Source: Collinsella sp.
GTDB lineage: Bacteria; Actinomycetota; Coriobacteriia; Coriobacteriales; Coriobacteriaceae
Reading direction: 5' to 3'
Length of the DNA: 30,388 nt
NCBI GenBank assembly: GCA_019414325.1
Contig: DXMG01000026.1
Coordinates: 1-30,388, forward strand
The translations under genes and the position numbers were made by a program. Positions 15,907 to 23,699 of this stretch are shown piece after piece. Within the stretch, counting starts at the first letter, position 1. The number at the start of each line of letters is the position of its first letter. The notes under the pieces are model-generated. The model searched no databases, had not been told where the DNA came from, and saw nothing but the letters and a program-made list of their open reading frames with translations.

Positions 15907-17220
15907 ATGAAGCTCACTATAGAATCGATGACCTACGGCGCCGACGGGCTGGCGCACGCCGACAACGGCAAGGCCGTCTTTGTGCAGGGCGCCGTGGCAG
16001 GCGACACCGTCGAGGCCGAGGTCGTACAGGACGGCAAGTCGTTCATGCGCGCCCGCACGACCGAGATTCTGGAGCCGAGCCCCGATCGCATTCAGCCCCC
16101 CTGCCCCTACGTGGGCATCTGCGGCGGCTGCTCGTGGGGCAATCTCTCACGCACGGCACAGCTCGCCGCCAAGGAGCAAAACCTGCGCTCCACGCTCGAG
16201 CGCATCGGCAAGTTCAGCCCTGAGCAAGTCGACGAGCTGGTGCAGCCCATCTGCCACACCAAGGACGACTGGGGCTACCGCAATAAAATCGAGCTCGAAC
16301 CGACCGTCGTCAACGGTCGCGTGCGCCTTGGCATGCACGGTGTCGACCCCAGCAAAATCGTGACCGTCGATGCGTGCCCGCTGTTCGATAAACGTTTTCC
16401 CAAGGCGCTCAAATCGGTCGTCGGCGCACTCAACTATCTAAGCGGCAGCCATGACTTGGGACTCGAACGCGTGGGCATTCGTGCATCGCGCCGTACCAAG
16501 GCACTCGAGGTCGCACTCTGGACGCCAACAGGCTCTTTTCCGCGCTCGCAGGTCTCCCGCGTGCTGGCGGACGCCGCTCATCCCACGAGCATCGTGCGCG
16601 TGATGAGCAAGGGCGAAAAGAAGGCCCGCCGTGTCTCCAAGGTCGAAATGCTCGCCGGAGAGGGCTCATGGACCGAGAATATCGCCGAGGGCCAGATGCG
16701 CTTGTCTGCCCCGTCTTTTTTCCAGGTCAACACCAAGGGTGCCGAGATTTTGATCGAGCTTGTCATGGAAGCGCTCGACCCGCAAGAAGACGAGCTTGCC
16801 GTGGACCTGTACTGCGGCGCCGGAACCTTTACCCTGCCGCTCGCCCGCCGCTGCGACTTCGTCGCCGCCGTCGAGGCCTACGGCCCGGCCGTGCGCGACC
16901 TGCGCCGTAACCTGGAGATCAACAAGCTTGATAACGTCGACGTCATTGGCGGAGACGCGGTGCGTGAGTTCCCCGACCAGGATGCCGACGTCTTGGTGGT
17001 CGACCCGCCGCGCGCAGGCCTCGCCCCCGAGGCGATCGACCTTATCGCCAGCACAAGTGCTCGCGATGTAGCCTACGTGAGCTGCGACCCGGCCACCCTG
17101 GCGCGCGATCTCAAACGCTTTGTCGAAGAAGGCACCTTCTCCCCCGTAAAGATCACGCCAGTCGATCTGTTCCCACAAACCTTCCACTGCGAGACCGTCG
17201 TCCACCTTAGGCGCAACTAG
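15907..17220 (+). CDS. RlmD/RumA-type RNA (uracil-5-)-methyltransferase
   Basis: 437-aa SAM-dependent RNA m5U methyltransferase. Domains: N-terminal TRAM (about 1-55), then a four-cysteine Fe-S cluster motif C66-x5-C72-x2-C75 with C157, then a Rossmann methyltransferase domain with the SAM motif VDLYCGAGTFTLPLA, the VVDPPRAGL loop and the nucleophilic C393 in YVSCDPATLARD. Paralogues of this family modify 23S rRNA (RlmC/RlmD) or tRNA (TrmA-like); the substrate cannot be told from sequence. The ATG at 15907 starts where TRAM homology begins and has AGGGA close upstream; in-frame ATGs at 15871 and 15892 add residues that look non-homologous. Confidence 0.92.
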   Translation: MKLTIESMTYGADGLAHADNGKAVFVQGAVAGDTVEAEVVQDGKSFMRARTTEILEPSPDRIQPPCPYVGICGGCSWGNLSRTAQLAAKEQNLRSTLERIGKFSPEQVDELVQPICHTKDDWGYRNKIELEPTVVNGRVRLGMHGVDPSKIVTVDACPLFDKRFPKALKSVVGALNYLSGSHDLGLERVGIRASRRTKALEVALWTPTGSFPRSQVSRVLADAAHPTSIVRVMSKGEKKARRVSKVEMLAGEGSWTENIAEGQMRLSAPSFFQVNTKGAEILIELVMEALDPQEDELAVDLYCGAGTFTLPLARRCDFVAAVEAYGPAVRDLRRNLEINKLDNVDVIGGDAVREFPDQDADVLVVDPPRAGLAPEAIDLIASTSARDVAYVSCDPATLARDLKRFVEEGTFSPVKITPVDLFPQTFHCETVVHLRRN

Positions 17221-17326
17221 CCGCTTAATCATTGCTCAGAAAAATCATTGGGAAATCGAGCGTGGCAAGCGGAGGTCTTCGGGGTATAAGACGGCTAATT
17301 GTATGCCGCCTATGAAAGGAACCCTC

Positions 17327-17869
17327 ATGCCCAGCGTTGCCGTTCTCGCCGCCGATGGCTTTGAAACTATTGAATGCTTGACCATGGTCGATGTCATGCG
17401 TCGCGGCGGTGTGCGTGCCACGCTCGTCTCGATTATGCCCACACGTGAGGTCGTAAGCTCGCTGCAGATCCCCGTGACCTGCGATGCGCTCTTTGATGAG
17501 ATCAACTTTGACGAGTACGACTGCGTCGTGCTGCCCGGCGGCTTGCCCGGTGCCACCAACCTGCGTGCCGATCAGCGCGTCTGCGACGTGGTCTGCGAGT
17601 TCGCCGCGACCAAGCACGTTGCCGCCATCTGCGCCGCCCCGTTTATCCTGGGCGAGCTCGACCTACTCGAGGGGCGCCACGCCACGTGCTTCCCTGGCTT
17701 TGAGAAAAGCTTCCCCGAAGGCGCCTATACCGGCGAGAAGGTTACGCAAGACGGCAACATCATCACCGCCAGCGGCATGGCCCAGTCGCTCCCCTTTGCG
17801 CTTGAGCTGCTGCGCACGCTCGCCGGCGACAAGGCCGTCGAGAAGGTCGCCGAGGGCATTCAGCTATGA
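17327..17869 (+). CDS. DJ-1/PfpI family protein
   Basis: 180-aa DJ-1 superfamily protein, flavodoxin-like fold. It has the conserved acidic residue E16 (DGFETIE) and the nucleophile-elbow cysteine C102 (AAICAAPF), and LPGGLPGA near residue 69, as in the YajL/ThiJ/DJ-1 subgroup. Proposed functions of the group (oxidative stress protection, glyoxalase or deglycase activity) are disputed, so no reaction is assigned. The ATG at 17327 has AAAGGA six bases upstream. Its stop overlaps the maf start by four bases (ATGA), so the two are translationally coupled. Confidence 0.9.
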   Translation: MPSVAVLAADGFETIECLTMVDVMRRGGVRATLVSIMPTREVVSSLQIPVTCDALFDEINFDEYDCVVLPGGLPGATNLRADQRVCDVVCEFAATKHVAAICAAPFILGELDLLEGRHATCFPGFEKSFPEGAYTGEKVTQDGNIITASGMAQSLPFALELLRTLAGDKAVEKVAEGIQL

Positions 17870-18447
17870 TTTTGGCTTCGCAATCACCGCGCCGCATCGA
17901 GTTGATGCGCGAGGCGGGCTATGACATTCGCGTGATTCCCGCAGATATCGACGAAACGCCTTTTGATGGCGAAGCTCCGCTTACACTCGTCGAGCGCTTG
18001 GCGCGTGCCAAAGCCGCCGCCGTTGCCGCCGAGCATGCCGAGCCCAACGAACTGACCGTCGCGGCCGATACTATTGTCACCTTTGACGGCCAAATTTTGG
18101 GCAAGCCGGCAGACGGGGACGAGGCGCGCACCATGCTCCGCGAGCTTTCGGGCCGCACGCACCAGGTCGCAACCGGCGTCTGCATCGTTAAAGCCGGCGA
18201 CGCTACAGCTCCGCATGCCGCCGAGAGCCTGTCGTTTGTCGATGTGACCGACGTGACGTTCTATGAGCTTACCGAAGAGCAGATCGAGCGCTATGTTGCC
18301 TCGGGTGAGCCCATGGACAAGGCCGGCGCCTACGGCATCCAAGGCACAGGCGGCCGCATGCTTGTGCACGATATTTCGGGTGACTTCTACAACGTGGTGG
18401 GCTTGCCCATCGCTCGCGTCGCACGCGCGATTCAAAAACTCTCGTAA
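17866..18447 (+). CDS. maf: Maf family nucleotide pyrophosphatase
   Basis: 193-aa Maf/YhdE-type nucleoside triphosphate pyrophosphatase, thought to hydrolyse non-canonical or modified nucleotides. Motifs: SQSPRR at residues 5-10, DIDE at about 28-31, AADTIV near 66 with the catalytic Asp, GKP near 78, and the C-terminal GIQGTGGRMLVHDISGDFYN block. It is slightly short at the N-terminus (MILASQSP), normal for the family. The four-base overlap with the DJ-1 gene replaces an independent ribosome site. A terminator follows nine bases after the stop. Confidence 0.93.
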   Translation: MILASQSPRRIELMREAGYDIRVIPADIDETPFDGEAPLTLVERLARAKAAAVAAEHAEPNELTVAADTIVTFDGQILGKPADGDEARTMLRELSGRTHQVATGVCIVKAGDATAPHAAESLSFVDVTDVTFYELTEEQIERYVASGEPMDKAGAYGIQGTGGRMLVHDISGDFYNVVGLPIARVARAIQKLS

Positions 18448-18455
18448 TTGCATCT

Positions 18456-18482
18456 GGCGCTGGGTATCCCCCAGCGCCTACA
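18456..18482 (+). terminator. Hairpin terminator after maf
   Basis: Perfect 9-bp stem ggcgctggg / cccagcgcc (18456-18464 with 18470-18478), followed by tacaatttt on the plus strand. Confidence 0.7.
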
Positions 18483-18547
18483 ATTTTGCCGTACCGTACG
18501 GATCCCGACCGGGCATAAGGCCCGGCGGAAAACCGATAGGAGAACAC

Positions 18548-19549
18548 ATGGACACACTGCTCGAAGCCATCGATGTTTGCAATGTCGATGGCTTTTGCTT
18601 TGGCAACTATACGGACGAGGAGGCTGGCACCGGCTGCACCGTAATCGTGGCGCCCGAGGGTGCCACCGGTGGCGTTGACGTACGTGGTGGCGCCCCCGCT
18701 TCGCGTGAGACCGACCTGCTGCGTCCCGAAAACACCGTCGATAAGGTCCACGCCGTCTGCCTTTCGGGCGGATCGGCCTTTGGCCTCGAGGCTGCAAGCG
18801 GCGTGGCCCGCGAACTCGAGAGCCGCGGCATTGGTCTGCCCGTCGGCCCCACGCAGGTGCCCATCGTGTGCTCCAGCTGTATCTTCGACCTTGCCTTTGG
18901 CGACCCCACCGTTCGCCCCGACATTGAGGCCGGCATCGCCGCCGTGCGCGAGGCGCTCGACCACACCCCCACCAAGCTCGAACAGGGCAACGTAGGCGTC
19001 GGCACGGGCGCTACCGTGGGTAAGCTCATGGGCCCCGCCACCTGCATGAAGGCCGGCCTTGGCGCTGCCGCCGTGGCGCTCGGCCCCATCAAGGTGGGCG
19101 CCGTGGTCTCGGTCAACGCCTGCGGCAACGTTGTCGACCCCTTCACCGGCGAGTGGGTCGCCGGTATGCGTGCCGCAGCCGATAGCGACCAGATCGTCGA
19201 CATGGAACTCGCAGCCTTTGCCGCCGCCGGATCCATGCAGATGCCGCTCGACCGCACCAACACCACCATCAGCTGCATCGTCACCAACGTGGAACTCACT
19301 AAGGCACAAGCCACCAAGGTCTCCCAGATGGCAGCAGATGCCTACGCGCACGCCATTCGCCCGACACATACCACCAACGACGGCGACACCATCTACACCC
19401 TCGCCAGTGGCGAACTAGGCGCCCAGGCAAGCGCCGCCGTTCCCCTAGACCTGCTGGGCATGCTCGCCGTAAGGGCTCTGCAAACCGCCATCGTAAACGG
19501 AGCCAAAAACGCCAAAACCTCCCACGGCATACCCGGCGCCGCAAAGTAA
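18548..19549 (+). CDS. P1 family peptidase (S58, DmpA/BapA-like)
   Basis: 333-aa member of the P1 / peptidase S58 family, whose characterised members are self-cleaving N-terminal-nucleophile aminopeptidases. Conserved segments: TGCTVI near 28-33, CLSGGSAFGLEAA at 71-83, QGNVGVGTGATVGK at about 146-159, the likely autoprocessing and nucleophile region RTNTT (T237-T240) and NDGDTIYTLASG near the C-terminus. No signal peptide, so it is probably cytosolic. The ATG has AGGAGA six bases upstream; an open frame continues far 5' through maf in a different frame and is not used. A promoter probably lies between the maf terminator and 18547. Confidence 0.9.
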   Translation: MDTLLEAIDVCNVDGFCFGNYTDEEAGTGCTVIVAPEGATGGVDVRGGAPASRETDLLRPENTVDKVHAVCLSGGSAFGLEAASGVARELESRGIGLPVGPTQVPIVCSSCIFDLAFGDPTVRPDIEAGIAAVREALDHTPTKLEQGNVGVGTGATVGKLMGPATCMKAGLGAAAVALGPIKVGAVVSVNACGNVVDPFTGEWVAGMRAAADSDQIVDMELAAFAAAGSMQMPLDRTNTTISCIVTNVELTKAQATKVSQMAADAYAHAIRPTHTTNDGDTIYTLASGELGAQASAAVPLDLLGMLAVRALQTAIVNGAKNAKTSHGIPGAAK

Positions 19550-19561
19550 ACTAGCTCGTCC

Positions 19562-19686
19562 GGTTGCCCGGTGGGGTTTGGTTATGTTTGCTGCTCTACA
19601 GTCCTGGCTCGCACGAAGAGCACATTAAGTGCTCTTCGGCTCCTGCGGAACTCGCGACAAACATAACCAAATCCCACCGGGCAACC
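19562..19686 (+). repeat. Long inverted repeat with nested hairpin, after P1 peptidase
   Basis: Outer arms 19562-19590 and 19658-19686 pair over 29 bp with one G-U on the plus strand (C-A on the minus), matching the strand of the upstream peptidase gene. Within the loop a perfect 10-bp hairpin stands at 19614-19623 with 19629-19638. No long T run follows. Confidence 0.85.
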
Positions 19687-19778
19687 TACCAACCAAGTCT
19701 TTTCAGCCCAGGCCCATGTGTACCGCGCGTCCAAGGTCTTCAAATTCAGCTTGCTGACATAAAGCAAGACATAACAGA

Positions 19779-19887
19779 GGACCCCTGGTCCTTAACTTGA
19801 TACGAGTTCCGCACGCAAAGGAGGCGCCAGTGGCGCCTCCGTCTTGCGCAGGACTGTTCGAAGTAGCAAGTTAAGGACCAGGGGTCC
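19779..19887. repeat. Long perfect inverted repeat with nested hairpin
   Basis: Perfect 21-bp outer arms (19779-19799 with 19867-19887) enclose a perfect 9-bp hairpin (19820-19828 with 19832-19840). It lies 22 bases after the stop of the minus-strand glycosyltransferase and could act on transcripts from either side. Confidence 0.85.
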
Positions 19888-19909
19888 CCGTTACCCGAGC
19901 GTTTCTGCC

Positions 19910-20941
19910 CTAGTTGAATTTGAAGATCTTTGAGGCAAGACGGTATAGGCCAAGTGTGGTTTTGTCTCCGGCACGACCGCGGAGGTTAGTGAAGAAGCCA
20001 ACCACACCGTAACGTGCACGACGATACATACGCTCATCGTAGGCCTTCAGGTCCGCCCACAGCGTCTTTAGGCGCTCGTCGGCACAATCCTCGTCGGAAA
20101 GCTTGGTGAGCACCGAGCAGATCGCCATCATCATGGTGAAGTAGCCCATCATGTACGAACGCAGACGCGACGACTCGACATCGCTGTACAGGTGGTACGA
20201 CTCCATCATGATACGCGTAACACGGAACTGCTGGTCCAGACGCTTGACCATCGTGGCCTCGTTGACACTCTGGCCCTCGCGACCGATAAAGTAGCGATAG
20301 AGGTCGATGTCGGCGTAGTACATGGTCTTGCAACGCGGCAGCGGCACGTAGGCGTAGATGTTGTCCACATAGAACGTGTGCGGCGGCATGGGCAGGTTGG
20401 ACTCGCGCAGCACATCCGTGCGATAGCACAGACTGTGCATGAGCAGATTCTGGTCCAAACGGAAATGGCCGATCTGGTCCCAGGTAAAGATCTTTTTTCG
20501 AGGCAGGGCAAACTTGTAACCAATGGCCGTATGCGTACCCTCGTAAACCTTCTCGTACACGTAGTTCGAGATAAACAGGTCAACGCGCTGGTCGCGCTCT
20601 TCAAAGCCGCGCAGAATCGACAGCATGGTCGAAAGGGCAGCGCCGTCAAGCCAGTCGTCCGAGTCGACAACCTTGTAGTAGGTGCCCTGCGCCTCGCGCA
20701 GACCCGAAAGGACGGCAATACCGTGGCCGCCATTCTCCTGGTGCACCGCGCGGATGATTCCAGGATAACGGGCCTCCCACTCGTCGGCCTTGGCGGCCGT
20801 CTCATCCTTGGAGCCGTCGTCCACCACGATAATCTCGATATCGGTGGCATAATTGCTCCCCTCTAAGATGGAGGTAATGCAATGGTCCATGTCCTTAGCG
20901 GCGTTATACGAGGGAATACCGAATGTTATGACTTTATGCAT
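19910..20941 (-). CDS. Family 2 glycosyltransferase
   Basis: 343-aa GT-A fold glycosyltransferase (GT2). The nucleotide-sugar binding region contains VVDDGSKDET (D41, D42) and the metal-binding DSDDW (D93-D96); HQENGGHG near 67-74 is typical. No transmembrane segment is obvious, so it probably acts at the inner face of the membrane. The ATG at 20941 overlaps the glf stop by eight bases (ATGCATAA), so it is translationally coupled to glf. The pairing with UDP-galactopyranose mutase suggests that it transfers galactofuranose, an inference from context; the acceptor is unknown. An in-frame upstream start would extend it six residues further into glf and is unlikely. Confidence 0.9.
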   Translation of the reverse strand: MHKVITFGIPSYNAAKDMDHCITSILEGSNYATDIEIIVVDDGSKDETAAKADEWEARYPGIIRAVHQENGGHGIAVLSGLREAQGTYYKVVDSDDWLDGAALSTMLSILRGFEERDQRVDLFISNYVYEKVYEGTHTAIGYKFALPRKKIFTWDQIGHFRLDQNLLMHSLCYRTDVLRESNLPMPPHTFYVDNIYAYVPLPRCKTMYYADIDLYRYFIGREGQSVNEATMVKRLDQQFRVTRIMMESYHLYSDVESSRLRSYMMGYFTMMMAICSVLTKLSDEDCADERLKTLWADLKAYDERMYRRARYGVVGFFTNLRGRAGDKTTLGLYRLASKIFKFN

Positions 20942-22136
20942 GGCAGGCGATAATCTCATCCGAAAGATCGAGGGCGGAATTGGTCACGGCATCCATATCG
21001 TAGTAACGATACTCGGCCAGACGACCCACCGGGTGGAAGTTTGTCAGGTTCTGGACGCGCTCAAGATAGCGCTCATAGAGCTCACGGTTCTCGGGCTCCA
21101 GAATGGCGTAATAGGGCGTCTCGCCCGAGCCAGGCGTATAGGCCTTGGAATACTCCTTCATGATGGTGGTCTTGCCGGGCAGGACCTGACCAGTCATGTT
21201 CTTGAACTCGGTGATGCGCGTGTAATCCTCGCTCGTGGTGTAGTTGACGGTGCCCACGGGCTGGAACTGGTCCATATCGAGCGTCTCGAACTTCATGTCG
21301 AGCGTACGGTACGGCAGAGCGCCCAGGTCGAGGTTGAACAGCTCGTCAAGCGGACCGGTGTAGACGATCTCGCCGCCATAGACCTTACCGTCGATCTTGA
21401 CGGTGGTCTCGTCGATCTCGAAGAGGTCGCGGGCGTCCACGTCGCAGAACACATCAATCAGATCGTGGTCGAGCATGTGCTCGAACAGCGCGGTATAGCC
21501 GTCCTGCGGCATGCCCTGGAAGGGAGCCTGCGGGAAGTAGCGGTCATCGTCGCCCACAAAGACGGGAACGCGGCCGGTGATCGAGGGATCGATCTGGTCG
21601 GGTGTCTGACCCCACTGCTTCATGGTGTAATGCAAAAAGACGTTCTCGTAGACGTAATCGGCAACCTCGGCAAGATCCGGGTCGTTCTTCTTGCGCAGCT
21701 CCATGATGGGCACCTTGACGTCCTTGCCAAAGGTCTCCACGAGCTTCTGATACAGCTCCTCGCCGCGCTCATCGCCAAAGGCAAGCTTGAGGCTCGCGTG
21801 GTTAAAGGGCACAGGCATAAGGGTGCCGTTGATGTTGGCGAGCACCTTGTGCTGGTAGTCCGTCCACTTGGTAAAGCGCGACAGGAAATTGTGGACGCGC
21901 TCATTAAAGGTATGGTAGATGTGCGGACCATACTCGTGGACCAGGATTCCGGCCTCATCAGCGCAGTCGTAGGCGTTACCCGCAATGTGGCTACGGCGTT
22001 CCAGAACGGCAACGCGATAGCCGATAGTCTCGGCGAGACGACGGGCGCAAACGGCACCGGCATATCCAGCACCGACGACAATCATGTCGTATGCGCCGGC
22101 ATTAAAGCCTTCAGGCAGGCCTGAGGTAATCTGCAT
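20934..22136 (-). CDS. glf: UDP-galactopyranose mutase
   Basis: 400-aa flavoenzyme that interconverts UDP-galactopyranose and UDP-galactofuranose, supplying Galf for cell-surface glycans. The FAD-binding GxGxxG is at residues 22-27 (VVGAGYAGAVCARRL), followed by ERRSHIAGNAYD and HEYGPHIYHT. C-terminal family stretches include TPYYAILEPEN and GRLAEYRYYDMD. It carries about 15 extra residues before the flavin motif. The ATG has AAGGAG five bases upstream. Only one glycosyltransferase follows, so this is a two-gene unit rather than a large polysaccharide cluster. Confidence 0.96.
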   Translation of the reverse strand: MQITSGLPEGFNAGAYDMIVVGAGYAGAVCARRLAETIGYRVAVLERRSHIAGNAYDCADEAGILVHEYGPHIYHTFNERVHNFLSRFTKWTDYQHKVLANINGTLMPVPFNHASLKLAFGDERGEELYQKLVETFGKDVKVPIMELRKKNDPDLAEVADYVYENVFLHYTMKQWGQTPDQIDPSITGRVPVFVGDDDRYFPQAPFQGMPQDGYTALFEHMLDHDLIDVFCDVDARDLFEIDETTVKIDGKVYGGEIVYTGPLDELFNLDLGALPYRTLDMKFETLDMDQFQPVGTVNYTTSEDYTRITEFKNMTGQVLPGKTTIMKEYSKAYTPGSGETPYYAILEPENRELYERYLERVQNLTNFHPVGRLAEYRYYDMDAVTNSALDLSDEIIACHA

Positions 22137-22234
22137 CGATACTCCTTGTCAAAAGCCACGGGCTCGTTAGCTGGGCTTTTCTCGAACATTCTTCGAGACA
22201 TATTTATCAGAGCGATTATAGCGCTAATGCGTCC

Positions 22235-22240
22235 TATAAT
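22235..22240 (+). promoter_or_regulatory. Probable pta -10 element
   Basis: A perfect TATAAT on the plus strand, upstream of pta and divergent from glf. No consensus -35 is found 16-18 bases upstream. It would give a leader of about 120 bases. Confidence 0.5.
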
Positions 22241-22293
22241 GAGCTTGCCACACAAGGAAAGCTCAAGCACCGCGGCGTACATTATTGAAAGGT

Positions 22294-22314
22294 AAACCCG
22301 CTAGCAGCGGGTTT
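22294..22314 (+). promoter_or_regulatory. Hairpin in the pta leader
   Basis: Perfect 9-bp stem aaacccgct / agcgggttt with a three-base loop, inside the predicted pta 5' leader about 55 bases before the start codon. Only a weak T-rich tail follows. It could be a leader attenuator or an mRNA-stabilising stem. Confidence 0.55.
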
Positions 22315-22367
22315 ATTCGTGTGCAGTCAGGCGCCTGGAGCTTAGCGAAACGCTTGTAAGGAGTAAC

Positions 22368-23348
22368 ATGAGCGATTTCCTTAACCGTATGAAGTCTGCC
22401 GCCAAGGCCGACCTTAAGACGATCGTCCTGCCCGAGGGCGAGGATCCGCGCACCATCGTCGCAGCCACCAAGATCATCGAGGAGGGCCTGGCAAAGATCG
22501 TCATCCTGGGCAACCCCGACGAGATCAACGTTCCCGGCGCTACCGTCATCGACCCGCGCAATGCCGAGAAGCACGAGGAGTACGCGCAGAAGTTTGCCGA
22601 GCTCCGCGCCAAGAAGGGCGTCACCATCGAGCAGGCTCGCGCCCAGGTGATGGATGCTACCTACTTTGGCACCATGATGGTCAAGATGGGCAACGCCGAC
22701 GGCCTGGTCTCCGGCGCCTGCCACTCCACCGCCGACACGCTGCGCCCCGCGCTGCAGATCCTCAAGACCGCCCCGGGCACCAAGTTGGTGTCGGCCTTCT
22801 TCGTGATGTGCACCGACACTCCGCAGTTCGGCACCGACGGCACGCTGATCTTCGCCGACTGCGGCCTCAACATCAACCCGTCCTCCGACGAGCTCTCCGA
22901 GATCGCCATCGCCTCCGCTCACTCCTGGTCCACCTTCATGGGCAACGTTGAGCCGCACGTGGCCATGCTCTCCTACTCCACCATGGGCTCCGCCGGCGGC
23001 GAGGTCGCCAAGAAGGTCCAGGAGGCTGTGAAGTTCTGCAAGGAGAAGGCTCCCGAGCTCGCCATCGATGGCGACCTGCAGCTCGACGCCGCCATCGTTC
23101 CCACCGTCGCCCAGCTCAAGGCTCCCGGTTCCTCCGTTGCCGGTAAGGCCAACGTGCTCGTGTTCCCCGACCTCGAGGCCGGCAACATCGGCTACAAGCT
23201 GGTCCAGCGCTTCGCCGGCGCCGACGCTTACGGCCCCATCCTGCAGGGCATCGCCAAGCCGGTTAACGACCTGTCGCGCGGCTGCTCTGCCGACGACATC
23301 GTGGGTGTCGTGGCCATCACCGCCGTCCAGGCTCAGATGGCTGAGTAG
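22368..23348 (+). CDS. pta: Phosphate acetyltransferase
   Basis: 326-aa short-form phosphotransacetylase, converting acetyl-CoA and phosphate to acetyl phosphate and CoA. Family motifs: LPEGEDPRTI near residues 22-31, KMGNADGLVSGACHSTADTLRP, and the C-terminal KPVNDLSRGCSADDIVGVVAITAVQ. It has no regulatory N-terminal domain, as in Gram-positive Pta. The ATG has AAGGAG five to six bases upstream. With the acetate kinases at 23700-26220 it forms the acetate-forming, ATP-yielding branch of fermentation, though pta faces the ackA genes rather than sharing an operon with them. Confidence 0.96.
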   Translation: MSDFLNRMKSAAKADLKTIVLPEGEDPRTIVAATKIIEEGLAKIVILGNPDEINVPGATVIDPRNAEKHEEYAQKFAELRAKKGVTIEQARAQVMDATYFGTMMVKMGNADGLVSGACHSTADTLRPALQILKTAPGTKLVSAFFVMCTDTPQFGTDGTLIFADCGLNINPSSDELSEIAIASAHSWSTFMGNVEPHVAMLSYSTMGSAGGEVAKKVQEAVKFCKEKAPELAIDGDLQLDAAIVPTVAQLKAPGSSVAGKANVLVFPDLEAGNIGYKLVQRFAGADAYGPILQGIAKPVNDLSRGCSADDIVGVVAITAVQAQMAE

Positions 23349-23363
23349 CGGACGCACTCGCCC

Positions 23364-23494
23364 GAAGGCCGCACGGGCTAACCCCTGAAAACGTCCTCGA
23401 CCAATGAAACGCCCCCGTTCTGCTCCTCCGGAGCTACGAACGGGGGCGTTTCTGGTCTGCGGATTGTTTTCAGGGGTTAGCCCGTGCGGCCTTC
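23364..23494. repeat. Long perfect inverted repeat, triple-nested hairpin
   Basis: Perfect 29-bp outer arms (23364-23392 with 23466-23494), a perfect 15-bp inner stem (23406-23420 with 23438-23452) and a small innermost stem gctcc/ggagc (23422-23434). It begins 16 bases after the pta stop. It lacks a downstream T run; a conventional terminator stands further on at 23643. Confidence 0.9.
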
Positions 23495-23642
23495 TGCCGT
23501 CACGTGGCAATCAGGGAATCCGGGGTGGACGGCGGCTTGGCTACGAGCTGGGGCTTAGGATCTGAACGAATGGATGCCGTTGCTGAAAGCGCAGGCGTTG
23601 CCGGCGATGGTCACTTTGGGACTGGAATTACCGCCTGCTAGT

Positions 23643-23681
23643 AAAAAGGCCTCCGGAGCTGTTGCTCTGGAGGCCTTTTTT
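23643..23681. terminator. Bidirectional intrinsic terminator, pta / ackA
   Basis: A 17-bp stem (23643-23659 with 23664-23680) with A5 before and T6 after, so it can serve pta on the plus strand and ackA on the minus strand. Its single mismatch is G-U on the plus strand. Confidence 0.88.
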
Positions 23682-23699
23682 CAATTACAGACGAATGCG

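Larger units (their letters stand above)
19550..19909. other. Gene-free region between convergent genes
   Basis: About 360 bases between the P1 peptidase (plus) and the glycosyltransferase (minus). It contains two unrelated long hairpins in tandem (19562-19686 and 19779-19887). I see no coding region in it. Confidence 0.65.
23349..23699. other. Gene-free region between pta and ackA
   Basis: About 350 bases between convergent genes. They contain the triple-nested hairpin and a bidirectional terminator; the roughly 150 bases between those show nothing I can name. Confidence 0.65.

Noticed and set aside
20853..22124. Long plus-strand open frames opposite glf, ackA, pyrG and the acetate kinase paralogue
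   Set aside because: Frames at 20853-22124, 23574-24848, 25036-26235 and 1315-2634 are antisense shadows: no ribosome sites, no recognisable motifs.
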